64,000 bases of DNA from Deinococcus radiotolerans (GTDB lineage: Bacteria > Deinococcota > Deinococci > Deinococcales > Deinococcaceae): positions 1 through 64,000 of the forward strand of contig NZ_BMPE01000001.1 of assembly GCF_014647435.1 (NCBI RefSeq), written 5' to 3'. The notes below the pieces were generated by a model, which worked only from the letters and a program-made list of their open reading frames with translations, was not told the origin of the DNA and did no database searches. The translations under genes and the position numbers were made by a program. This document shows positions 9,681-17,750 of the stretch, piece after piece (within the stretch, counting starts at the first letter, position 1; every line of letters starts with the position of its first letter).

Positions 9681-10578
9681 TCACTGTCGATACGCGGCGT
9701 TCAACTGTGCCTGGAGAAAGGCTTTGGTGCCGCGCGCGTGCGTGACGGTGGGCCGCATGCCCTGTGTGTGGTGCTGGATCTCGTCGAGCGCCCGTTTGAC
9801 CTTGCGCTAGGTGTCACGGATGAGGGCGTCATCCAGCGCGTCACCTTCCCGCAGTTCGTGGGCTGGTGTGACGTAGTCGCGGTAGTGCCGCACCCGGTAG
9901 GGGAAGTCGGCTTTAGTGAGTGTGATCCACCCACGTTCACTGGCGACGGCCAGCAGGACATCGAGCCGCCAGTCCCTGATCGCGCCCAGGTGGTGTGGCG
10001 CCTCGCTTGATGCCCTTGCCAAGCGGGGATACGCCTGTGCACAGGTCACCAGGACGTGTTCGAGGATGGCGCTCAGGGCAATGAATGCCATACGTGAGGC
10101 GCCAGCGTGGTGCAGCACCACCGCCTCAGCCCAACGGTCTTGCAGGAGCCTGATATCTTCTGCCGTCAGGAAGACATGCTGAAAGGCAGGCGTGTCCAGC
10201 GCGTCTAGGCGTCAGGGGCGCGGCCAGGATCACCAAGGGCTGGGCCATGAGCCCTATCTCTGGCGCCCCACAGACCGTCCAGCCATCCGGCGAAAGGATT
10301 TCACCGACCCTGCGCTGCAACGAAGCGCGCACCTGGTCGGAATTTTCCGCCTGCAAAATGGCCTTCAACAGCAGCGCGCCCTGCCCCTGCCTCTGCGCGT
10401 CTTCAACCACGCGCGTCACATAGTCGATTCTGGATTCAGTGGCCAGCCAGCCGGAGGCGTAGCCGAGGCCAGTGAAATACGTTTCAAGCTTCCGGGCAGT
10501 CCGGTACCCGCCCGGGCCGTCACTGATGACCTGCGTCAATTGCCGGACGGACTTGTGCCGAAGCGTAGGAAACGTCAT
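9681..10578 (-). pseudogene. Decayed unknown protein gene (one frameshift, one internal stop)
   Basis: The first frame begins at the ATG at 10578 (MTFPTLRHKSV...) and reads to ILAAPLTP near 10215. The protein continues in the adjacent frame as ALDTPAFQHVFLTAEDIRLL, through HHAGASRMAFIALSAILEHV, to LIRDT, where a TAG at 9807-9809 interrupts it. The same frame then continues RKVKRALDEIQHH to a TGA at 9681. Restored, it would be about 300 residues. The helical MAFIALSAILEHVL region recalls C-terminal domains of abortive-infection-type proteins, but I cannot assign a family. Two lesions in one gene make a true pseudogene more likely than sequencing error. Confidence 0.55.
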
Positions 10579-10602
10579 GGGGGCTGACAGGCCCGAAGGC
10601 AC

Positions 10603-10908
10603 TGCGGCCCGGTCAGGTCCTATGACAGATGACGGACACCTGCAGTCTGGGCAGAGCTGTGCAAGTCATAGAGAGAAGGAATTGGGCAGAAGTCAGCAAG
10701 GGCAACGCGAACCTCTTCTGCGATCAATCAGGTTCACTCCACCTGCGTCGGCCGCTGCGCGGTCTCGTCCCAGGCGGCCCGCGAGTTGATCGGGGGTAAT
10801 CCGGCGTGCGCGGCCAGTCAGGTCAAGACGGTGTCGGCCTGCCATAGGTCACCGGGCTTCTGCCGGAGTCATAGCGCCCATTCAGGAATCGCAACCAGCC
10901 GGCCCCGG
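10603..10908. other. Intergenic stretch with no supported gene
   Basis: Open frames here are short and lack start signals or protein-like composition. It lies between two broken or orphan genes and may be residue of an older insertion. Confidence 0.4.
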
Positions 10909-11310
10909 TTATAGTTGCCGCTTCCACGGCGCGTCGTCGAACAGCCAGATCTGGGCGTCCCGGGCCAAAGCACACAGAACTCCCCAGGGCTGGCTCAGGA
11001 TCTGGGCATAGACCCCGGTCTGATAAACGACGAACGCGTCGAATGCGTCGTCGAGGAGGTCGGCAGCGGCGGAGGCGAACAGGTCGAAGAATTCCGGCAG
11101 TAGGGACGGGATGTGGAAGTCGGGGTGGAACCATCGCGGGATCATTACGACCGGCACGCTGGACCGGCTGCTGTCCGGCGAGGCGATGGTCAGAAGACGT
11201 CCAGGAGCTTTTCTGCCTTTCACGACGCGGCGCAGCAGCGGCTTGAGGTGTCCTTCCACCTTGAAGCTGTCTTCGCCGGACAGGGAGTTGGGGCGAACAG
11301 GTGTGGTCAT
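10909..11310 (-). CDS. Hypothetical protein
   Basis: A 133-residue protein without a recognised domain. It is basic at the N-terminus (GHLKPLLRRVVKGRKAPGRLL), and the C-terminal half is aromatic and acidic (RWFHPDFHIPSLLPEFFDLF, ending DDAPWKRQL). The ATG overlaps the TGA of the upstream broken frame in an ATGA arrangement, the mark of translational coupling. That suggests the two once formed an operon on this accessory segment. There is no signal peptide and no membrane segment. It may be a relic. Confidence 0.45.
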   Translation of the reverse strand: MTTPVRPNSLSGEDSFKVEGHLKPLLRRVVKGRKAPGRLLTIASPDSSRSSVPVVMIPRWFHPDFHIPSLLPEFFDLFASAAADLLDDAFDAFVVYQTGVYAQILSQPWGVLCALARDAQIWLFDDAPWKRQL

Positions 11311-11758
11311 GGCGGTGGGATCAGGTTTCGTGCGGGAATGACGCGGGAGGCCTCCGAGACCAGCCTGTCGATCAGCAGTGCCGTCAATTCCGTTGCCTCC
11401 TCCGCTGGCAAGGGCAGCGCAGAGTTCAGGAGGCCGCCTCCAGCAGGGGCGGGCTGTGCCTGGGTCGCTGGCGCGCGGTTCAGCGCTGGGGCCGGTAGCG
11501 GGGCCGGGGCTTACGCCGTGGCTGGCAGAGCTTCATGCTGGCACTCGCCGCAGCGGCAGTCGTAGGCGATGGCCCCCGGCCCGACGGTCTGGACGGTGTA
11601 GTGCCCACCAGGAGTCGGCGCCACTCCGGTGACGCCAGGGTCATCCACGGGTCCGAGGGAATGGGTACCCCGGCCTTCTTGAACAGGTCTAGGTCGAGGT
11701 ACTCGCTGAAGTCTGATCCCACAGAAGTTGAGGGCTTGACAGAGGATTTACAGTTCAC
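11307..11758 (-). pseudogene. Broken gene with Cys-rich zinc-like motif
   Basis: The frame from 11758 reads MNCKSSVKPSTSVGSDFSEY... to EWRRLLVG near 11606. One missing base in a short G run there moves the protein-like reading to the neighbouring frame (HYTVQTVGPGAIAYDCRCG, then ECQHE). That frame is interrupted by a TAA at 11511-11513 and then runs on (LPAEEATELTALLIDRLVSE) to a TGA at 11307 that overlaps the next gene's ATG. The CxCxxC...H arrangement could bind zinc. Alternatively, small independent ORFs are present, for example a GTG-started 45-codon frame at 11511-11648. The family is not recognised. Confidence 0.45.
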
Positions 11759-11865
11759 GTGAAGGAGTCGAGCGCTCTCGAAAAACGATCAGCTGGCCCA
11801 ACGCCCCCCGGATTTTTCCGGGGTGTTTCCGTCCTTATGCGCCGCCAGACGCGGCAGGAGACCCT
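11759..11865 (+). promoter_or_regulatory. Upstream region of the HTH/nuclease-like gene
   Basis: It contains a short C/G hairpin with an ATTTTT loop (about 11801-11825) and a Shine-Dalgarno CAGGAG about 6 nt before the ATG at 11866. No clear promoter hexamers are seen. Confidence 0.35.
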
Positions 11866-12420
11866 ATGCCCACCACAGCCCACCAGATCACCCGGATCAC
11901 CGCCGCACATGCCCAGGGCCTCTCAGACGCTGAGACCGCACGCTACGCCGGTGTTAGCCTCAGCACCGTCAAGCGACTGCGGGTCAAGCTTGGCCTCACA
12001 ACCTTCAGCGAACGCACCCTTCGTGGACGCCACGGCGAGGGACTCCTCGCTGACATGGCGACGGCTCGCGGCCTCAGGGTGACCTGGAGCCCGAGGAACG
12101 GCAGCCCTTACGACCTCCAGATCGGGAGCCAGCGGGTGGACGTCAAGACCTCAATGCAGCGCCCCGACGGCACCTGGCGCTTCCGACTCCCCCCCAGTCG
12201 CCCCAGCTTCCACGGTACCCACCGTTATCCGAAGAACTATGGCGCGGACTGCGACCTGCTGGCCCTCGTCGCGCTGCGACCAGGGACCCCTGACGCGGAC
12301 ATCTATTTCATCGAGAGTAGGACCGCCCCCGAGAACGTGGTTCTTCGCCCTGGAGGCGTCTATGACTCGTTCAGGAACGACTGGACGGTCTTTGAAGATG
12401 AGCGTGCCCTGGCCGCCTGA
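11866..12420 (+). CDS. HTH plus PD-(D/E)XK nuclease-like protein
   Basis: A 184-residue protein. The first 50 residues form a helix-turn-helix (ITRITAAHAQGLSDAETARY, AGVSLSTVKRLRVKLGL). Residues 57-100 contain GEGLLADMATARGLRVTW followed by SPYDLQIGSQRVDVKTS, matching the D...(D/E)xK core of the PD-(D/E)XK nuclease superfamily (VDVK). This would make it a small DNA-binding nuclease, for example resolvase- or relaxation-like, carried by the island. It precedes a RepA-like ATPase by about 80 nt in the same orientation, suggesting a replication or mobilisation module. The nuclease assignment is from motif spacing only. Confidence 0.6.
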   Translation: MPTTAHQITRITAAHAQGLSDAETARYAGVSLSTVKRLRVKLGLTTFSERTLRGRHGEGLLADMATARGLRVTWSPRNGSPYDLQIGSQRVDVKTSMQRPDGTWRFRLPPSRPSFHGTHRYPKNYGADCDLLALVALRPGTPDADIYFIESRTAPENVVLRPGGVYDSFRNDWTVFEDERALAA

Positions 12421-12498
12421 GGCTTCCCGTTTCCCCTTCGTTCTCTCAGAAGAGGTTCTGCAACAGGCAGAACTACTTTCAACGATTTAGGAGCCCAC

Positions 12499-13680
12499 AT
12501 GCGTCAACAAGATCATCTGCCTGAATTTGCCTCGTCCCTCAGGCATATTTCCTCTTCGCTCGTTCTGGACTACCGTAATGCGGGCTCAGCGTTCCTGCAG
12601 GAAAATGCTCCTGAAAGCACCGAGAAGTTTAAAAGGGCTTGCTGGCAGCTGGTATCGGCATGGCCGAATGAAACCTTCGGTCTTCAGATCACTGAGCTTG
12701 ATCCACTTTTCAACACCAGGTGGGAGCACAAGCCCAGACTCAGAGTTCCTCCCTATCTGGTACATAACTTGATACGAGCAGGGTGGTTGACGGTTTTGTA
12801 CAGCCCGTCGGGAGTGGGGAAGAGCCGACTCATGCTGGAACTGCTGCACGCGGTGGCCAACGGCCTGCCCTTCAAGGGTAGGAAGACCAGAGCGCGTAAG
12901 ACCCTCTACATCGATTACGAGATGGGCCCAGCTGACCTGCAGCGCTATGGAGATGAGCTTGCTGTTTCAGGCTTCGTGATCACGCAACACGACGTCCCGC
13001 TGCTTAAGATCGCCCCCCTGCTGCGAAGGGCGAAGCGCGCGGGATGCGAGTTGATCGTGATTGATTCCTACGCTTCCATCGCTAACCAGACTGGAGAGGA
13101 GAACGCCGTGAACTCCAATGCGGTGGCTGAGAAGGTCCTCAAGCCGCTTGCGGATCTGGCACATTCGCTCGGACTGGCGATCGTCGTGTTACACCACACC
13201 AGGAAGGACAGCAATCAATACGAGGGGGCACAGCGTATCAAGGGGTTGGCGGACGCCATGCTGCAGCTGAGCTTGGACCAGAACTCTGGTCACATGGCGA
13301 TCACAGCTCATAAGGTGCGGGGAGACTTCGAACCCTTGTCATGGGAAGCGAGAGGGCATCCCAACCTCCGCAGCCGCGCTCGCGCCGATCAAAAGGCAGG
13401 AGGCCGACATAAGGACACCGAGCGGCGCGAGTGGCTTGTGCAGCTTCTCAGCCAGGGGCCAGTGCTCACCAGTGAGGTTAATACTCGGTTCGAGTCGACG
13501 TTCGGGACAGGAGCCAAGCGGTTGGAGCACATTATTCGGGCCTTGATGAATGAGGGTATCGTTCGAAAAGCCAAGAAGGGCCGGGAGGTCGAACTGAGCC
13601 TCTTACCTCCGGTCAGTCAGGTCGGATCACGGACGTCAGATGTCCCCCTTATATATCCCCCAACGACTTCCGAGGTTTGA
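12499..13680 (+). CDS. RepA-like AAA/RecA-fold ATPase (replicative helicase type)
   Basis: A 393-residue protein with a RecA-fold core of the RepA/AAA_25 kind. Walker A is SPSGVGKSRL (about residues 108-117) after AGWLTVLY. TLYIDYEMG matches the acidic motif after the first strand. Walker B is CELIVIDSYASI, and VVLHHTRKD is the sensor-like strand seen in plasmid RepA helicases. The C-terminus (about 300-375) resembles a winged helix (REWLVQLLSQGPVLTSEV). RSF1010 RepA relatives unwind DNA at plasmid origins, so the island may replicate or descend from a plasmid. The Shine-Dalgarno is AGGAG before the ATG. Confidence 0.78.
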   Translation: MRQQDHLPEFASSLRHISSSLVLDYRNAGSAFLQENAPESTEKFKRACWQLVSAWPNETFGLQITELDPLFNTRWEHKPRLRVPPYLVHNLIRAGWLTVLYSPSGVGKSRLMLELLHAVANGLPFKGRKTRARKTLYIDYEMGPADLQRYGDELAVSGFVITQHDVPLLKIAPLLRRAKRAGCELIVIDSYASIANQTGEENAVNSNAVAEKVLKPLADLAHSLGLAIVVLHHTRKDSNQYEGAQRIKGLADAMLQLSLDQNSGHMAITAHKVRGDFEPLSWEARGHPNLRSRARADQKAGGRHKDTERREWLVQLLSQGPVLTSEVNTRFESTFGTGAKRLEHIIRALMNEGIVRKAKKGREVELSLLPPVSQVGSRTSDVPLIYPPTTSEV

Positions 13681-14213
13681 CTCAGTCTGTGGAGCGGGTC
13701 AGCAGGCTCAGGTGGGTCCTGACCATCTTTCCTCTATCACCCCATGTGCTTGGCTGGCACTAAAGATCTCACTCGAGTGACGGTCATGATCCTCGCTTCC
13801 GCTCGGAAAATCTCCGCCATGAGCGCGGAGATTTGGGTGAACAGGGGAGAGGAGTTGGTGCAGGCCGGCGAGCCGCAGAATTCGGCGACGTCGCCCCGCA
13901 ACGCCGCAATCGGCAAGGTTGTCAGGACTCCCCCCCACTCCCCCCGGGGTCAGGCGTGCGAGGCCCACGCAGGTACGCGAGAGAGGCAGGGCACTGAATC
14001 AGGCCCCCAGTAGGCACCAGCTGGCGCTCTCCAGAGCAGCCGGGCAGCGATGCCACGAGTCCTGCAAGGGTTCGGGGGTGACCACGCACAGGCGCCTGGT
14101 CCGCGCACCGGCCCTCACCCTGTCGGCGCTGACGCGCCAGAACGTTCAGTGTTGGCCAGCCAGAGCTCGGCTGAATGAACGCTGCGCCTGACTGCTGGCC
14201 TCAAGGAGAAGAC
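13681..14213. other. Intergenic region with an inverted repeat
   Basis: No convincing gene is present. A perfect 10-bp inverted repeat (13808-13817 with 13825-13834, 7-nt spacer) lies 130 bp after the RepA-like gene. Followed by T residues on the - strand, it could be a terminator-like structure or a protein-binding palindrome. There are no iteron arrays. Confidence 0.35.
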
Positions 14214-14516
14214 ATGAACTCAGCGCAAGACTCGTATACCCTGGCCGAAGTCGCCTTCCCCTCCACCTCAGCGCTTCCGCCAGGCCGGCAGGTGTTGCTG
14301 CTCGTCGTAAGTGACACCGTGGAGGACCTGGTGTGGGCCCAGGTGGAGGAGGGATTGCCGGCGTCCGTGCACCGCGCGCAGATCGTTCAGGCTTCCGGAT
14401 GCTTTCCCGATCTGCCCGCTGGGAGCGAAATCTACTTCCGGCCGGAACATGTGCTGCAGGATCGGGCTGGCGGGCCGTATGGCCGCTGGAGTGCTCCTGG
14501 TGCCCTGACTGCCTGA
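14214..14516 (+). CDS. Small hypothetical protein (possible DUF2314-like fold)
   Basis: A 100-residue acidic protein. The start at 14214 is set by a strong AAGGAG 6 nt upstream; an earlier in-frame ATG at 14175 lacks such a site. The core DTVEDLVWAQVEEGL ... DLPAGSEIYFRPEHVLQD has the shape of small DUF2314-like proteins (WV-V...G..V.F...HI.D), which are sometimes immunity or accessory factors; this similarity is weak. It lies between the replication-like module and the restriction operon. No catalytic residues are evident. Confidence 0.5.
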   Translation: MNSAQDSYTLAEVAFPSTSALPPGRQVLLLVVSDTVEDLVWAQVEEGLPASVHRAQIVQASGCFPDLPAGSEIYFRPEHVLQDRAGGPYGRWSAPGALTA

Positions 14517-14874
14517 CCAGGTAACAGAGCCCAGGTCAGCCGGTCGGCAACCAAACTGGCGGCTCTTCCGAGGTTCCTCTGTCTGGCGGGTGCAGCTGGC
14601 CTTTTTCTACCGAACTCGGGCCTGTTCGACCCGCTCATGGGGACGTAAACGCCTGTTTCGAGCCGCGAATGGACGTAAATCAGACAAAACCGGCCAGGGT
14701 GTCGGGAGGTGTCGCGCGGGAACGGTGCACGCTTCTACCTTGTCGACTGAGCGTTGCTAGGGAACCGGCGCCTGTCTGCTGGGCATTGCGGGCGTGAACA
14801 CCCCCGACACCCCACCTGTTCATGCCCATTTCGCCCTGTGCGAACGTCGTCCTGGCCGTATTCTGGAGCACACG
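14517..14874. other. Region upstream of hsdM with a short direct repeat
   Basis: There is no gene. A 9-bp direct repeat GGACGTAAA occurs at 14641-14649 and 14671-14679, 30 bp apart, about 200 bp upstream of hsdM. It could be a regulator site; no C-protein gene is nearby. Confidence 0.3.
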
Positions 14875-16437
14875 ATGCCAGCCAACACCACCGAGATTGA
14901 GCGCCGCCTGTGGGCCGCTGCCGACAACCTGCGGGCGAACAGCAAACTCCGCAGCCACGAGTACAGCACCCCTGTCCTGGGCCTGATCTTCCTCGCCTAC
15001 GCCGACTACCGCTTCACCGAAGCCAAGACCCGGCTCTCGGCTGGTGGAGGACGGCGCAGTGGGGTCACCAAGGACGACTACCAGGCAGCGGGCGTTCTGT
15101 ACGTGCCCGAAGCTGCGAGGTACTCCTGGTTACTCCAGCTTCCCGAAGGTGCCAACGTCGGCCAGAGCATCAACGACGCCATGCGCGCCATCGAGGAGGA
15201 GAACGAGGACCTGCGCGGCGTGCTCCCCAAGCTCTACAACCGCATCGACAACAGCATCCTGGTCGCGCTCCTCAAGGCCTTCAACTTCGCGGAGATCGCC
15301 GATGACCTCGAAGGGGACGCGTTCGGCAAGATCTACGAGTACTTCCTGGGCAAGTTCGCGCGGGACGAAGGGGGCAGGGGTGGCGAGTTCTACACTCCGA
15401 CCAGCCTCGTCAAGCTGATGGTGGAGATCATGGAGCCCTTCCATGGCCGCATTTATGACCCGGCCTGTGGCTCGGGCGGCATGTTCGTGCAGTCTGCGCG
15501 CTTCGTGGAGGAGCACCGGGCGAACCCGACGTCAGAGATCAGCGTGTACGGCCAGGAGAAGACTGCTGAGACCGTCAAGCTAGCCCGCATGAACCTCGCG
15601 GTGCACGGCCTGAGTGGAGACATCCGTCAGGCCAATACCTTCTATGAGGATCCGCACACCAGCCCCAGCAAGTTCGACTTCGCCCTGGCGAACCCACCCT
15701 TCAACGTCTCAGGTGTGGACAAGGACCGGATCGGTGTAGATCCGCGTCTACCCTTCGGCCTGCCGCGCACCGACAACTCCAACTATCTGTGGATGCAGTA
15801 CATCCACTCCAGCCTGAACGAGCGGGGCCGCGCCGGGGTCGTCATGGCGAACAGCGCGAGCGACGCGCGCGGCAGCGAGCAGGAGATTCGCCGCCACCTC
15901 ATCCAGGCCGGGGCCGTTGACATCATGCTGGCAACCAGCTCGAACCTCTTCTACACGGTCACGCTTCCCGCGACGGTATGGTTCTTCGACAAGCGCAAGA
16001 AGGGTACCCCTCGCGAGGATCAGGTGCTGTTCATTGACGCGCGACACATCTATACGCCGGTCACGCGGGCTATTCGGGAGCTGAGCGGCACGCAGGTAGA
16101 GTTCCTGGCAAACATCGCCAACTTGTACCGGGGCGAGGCCAGCGAAGACCTCCATGGCAGCGCTGCGCTGATGACCGAGCACTTCCCGAACGGCGCCTAC
16201 CGCGACGTCCCCGGGCTGTGTAAAGTTGCCACGCGTGCTGAGATTGAGGCGCAGGGTTGGAGCCTGAACCCTGGCCGCTACGTGGGGGTGCAGGCCCGCG
16301 CTGTCGACGATTTCGATTTCAGCGTGCGCCTGGGCGAACTGAACGAGGAACTAGAGGTCCTGAACGTCGAGGCGCACGAGCTAGAGGAGCGAATCTGCGA
16401 GAACATGCAGGCGTTGCTCGAAGGGGTCGGAGCGTGA
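14875..16437 (+). CDS. hsdM: Type I restriction-modification DNA methyltransferase subunit HsdM
   Basis: A 520-residue N6-adenine methyltransferase subunit. The N-terminal HsdM helical domain starts [20 protein letters not shown]. The SAM-binding motif I is [11 protein letters not shown] (about residues 199-209) and the catalytic motif IV is NPPFN (about 275-279). The C-terminal helices that contact HsdS are present. The start is the ATG at 14875, although the frame is open upstream. The next gene, hsdS, begins with a GTG overlapping this stop by 4 nt. HsdM2S modifies hemimethylated sites, and with HsdR it forms the restriction complex. All key motifs are intact. Confidence 0.95.
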   Translation: MPANTTEIERRLWAAADNLRANSKLRSHEYSTPVLGLIFLAYADYRFTEAKTRLSAGGGRRSGVTKDDYQAAGVLYVPEAARYSWLLQLPEGANVGQSINDAMRAIEEENEDLRGVLPKLYNRIDNSILVALLKAFNFAEIADDLEGDAFGKIYEYFLGKFARDEGGRGGEFYTPTSLVKLMVEIMEPFHGRIYDPACGSGGMFVQSARFVEEHRANPTSEISVYGQEKTAETVKLARMNLAVHGLSGDIRQANTFYEDPHTSPSKFDFALANPPFNVSGVDKDRIGVDPRLPFGLPRTDNSNYLWMQYIHSSLNERGRAGVVMANSASDARGSEQEIRRHLIQAGAVDIMLATSSNLFYTVTLPATVWFFDKRKKGTPREDQVLFIDARHIYTPVTRAIRELSGTQVEFLANIANLYRGEASEDLHGSAALMTEHFPNGAYRDVPGLCKVATRAEIEAQGWSLNPGRYVGVQARAVDDFDFSVRLGELNEELEVLNVEAHELEERICENMQALLEGVGA

Positions 16438-17750
16438 CTTGGAAATCTTTCACGCTGCGCGATCTTCTAGTGGAAACAAAGGATGGTGAATGGGGCCAGG
16501 GTGAGCCTTTTGAGGACTCTGTCCTAATGCGGGTCATTAGGGGAACTGATTTTGACAACGTCCGAGTGGGGGATTTATCTTCCGCACCCCTTCGTTACAT
16601 TAAGGGGCACACAGCCTTACGGAAAGCCCTTAGATCTAGCGACATATTATTGGAAACGGCTGGCGGTTCTAAAGATCGTCCCACGGGCAGAACGGTCTAC
16701 CTGCACTCATCGCTATTCAACTCATCTGAAGTGAAATTGACTTGTGCAAGTTTCGCAAGATTCTTGAGGATTGACGTTAGCAAGGCTGACCCTAGATTTA
16801 TCTATTACCTGCTATCCAGTTTATATACGCAAGGGAAACTTAGAAAATACAATACGCAGCATACAGGTGTATCGCGTTTCCAATTTACTGTCTTTGCTGA
16901 TAGTGAACCCCTTAGCTTGCCTCCCTGCCCCACCCAGCGCAAGATCGCAGTCATCCTCTCCGCCTACGATGACCTGATCGAGAACAACACACGGCGCGTG
17001 CGGGTGCTGGAGGAGATGGCCCGCGCCCTGTACCGCGAGTGGTTTGTGGAGTTCCGCTTCCCAGGGCACGACACTGCCGAGTTCGTGGAGGACGAGCAGG
17101 GGCATAGGCCGAAAGGATGGGAGTGGCGACAGCTTCGGGAGGTTGCAGCAACAAACTTCCTCAGCATTAAGAAGGGCAAGGAGCCTGATGAGGTGCTGTA
17201 CGTTGACCTCTCCTCAGTGGGAACGGGAGCCATTGAGACGGCGGCGTTGATGCCCTTCGAGTCTGCTCCCGGGCGTGCACGTCGTTTGGTGCGTCACGGC
17301 GATGTGATTTGGGCGACAGTGAGGCCGAATCGCCGCACTTTTGCGCTTGTGCTGAATCCAGACCCACGCCTCGTGGTGTCTACGGGCTTCGCGGTTCTAA
17401 CACCAAACCAGGTTCCTTACACTTTTTTCTACATGACCACGACGACGGAGGACTTCTCGGCCTACCTCGTCGGGCGGGCACGCGGCGCGGCCTACCCGGC
17501 GGTTGTGGCTGAGGATTTCGCACAGGCTCCACTGCTCATCCCAGACGAGGACATTCTTCGACTGTTCCATGAGCGGGTTGAGGCTATGGCGCTTCAACAA
17601 GAGAACCTTCGCGTCCGTAACGCCAACCTCCGCCGCACCCGTGACCTGCTCCTTCCCCGGCTGGTATCGGGTGAGCTGGACGTGTCGACGCTGGATGTGC
17701 GGGGGCTAGAGATTGAGGAAGTAGAGCGGCAAGAGGAGGCGGTGGCGTGA
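16434..17750 (+). CDS. hsdS: Type I restriction-modification specificity subunit HsdS
   Basis: A 438-residue DNA-recognition subunit with two target recognition domains and two conserved spacer helices. TRD1 covers about residues 1-160. The central conserved region is [20 protein letters not shown] and [23 protein letters not shown]2 covers about 220-385, and the C-terminal conserved helix is [20 protein letters not shown]. The GTG start overlaps the hsdM stop. DNA encoding TRD1 (about 16440-16920) is clearly more AT-rich than TRD2 and hsdM, a mark of domain exchange that would have changed the recognised half-site. The recognition sequence cannot be predicted here. Confidence 0.92.
   Translation: MTWKSFTLRDLLVETKDGEWGQGEPFEDSVLMRVIRGTDFDNVRVGDLSSAPLRYIKGHTALRKALRSSDILLETAGGSKDRPTGRTVYLHSSLFNSSEVKLTCASFARFLRIDVSKADPRFIYYLLSSLYTQGKLRKYNTQHTGVSRFQFTVFADSEPLSLPPCPTQRKIAVILSAYDDLIENNTRRVRVLEEMARALYREWFVEFRFPGHDTAEFVEDEQGHRPKGWEWRQLREVAATNFLSIKKGKEPDEVLYVDLSSVGTGAIETAALMPFESAPGRARRLVRHGDVIWATVRPNRRTFALVLNPDPRLVVSTGFAVLTPNQVPYTFFYMTTTTEDFSAYLVGRARGAAYPAVVAEDFAQAPLLIPDEDILRLFHERVEAMALQQENLRVRNANLRRTRDLLLPRLVSGELDVSTLDVRGLEIEEVERQEEAVA

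Noticed and set aside
13744..14013. A possible 89-residue + strand protein after the RepA-like gene
   Set aside because: Its composition is not protein-like, no ribosome site or promoter box is seen, and an inverted repeat lies within it.
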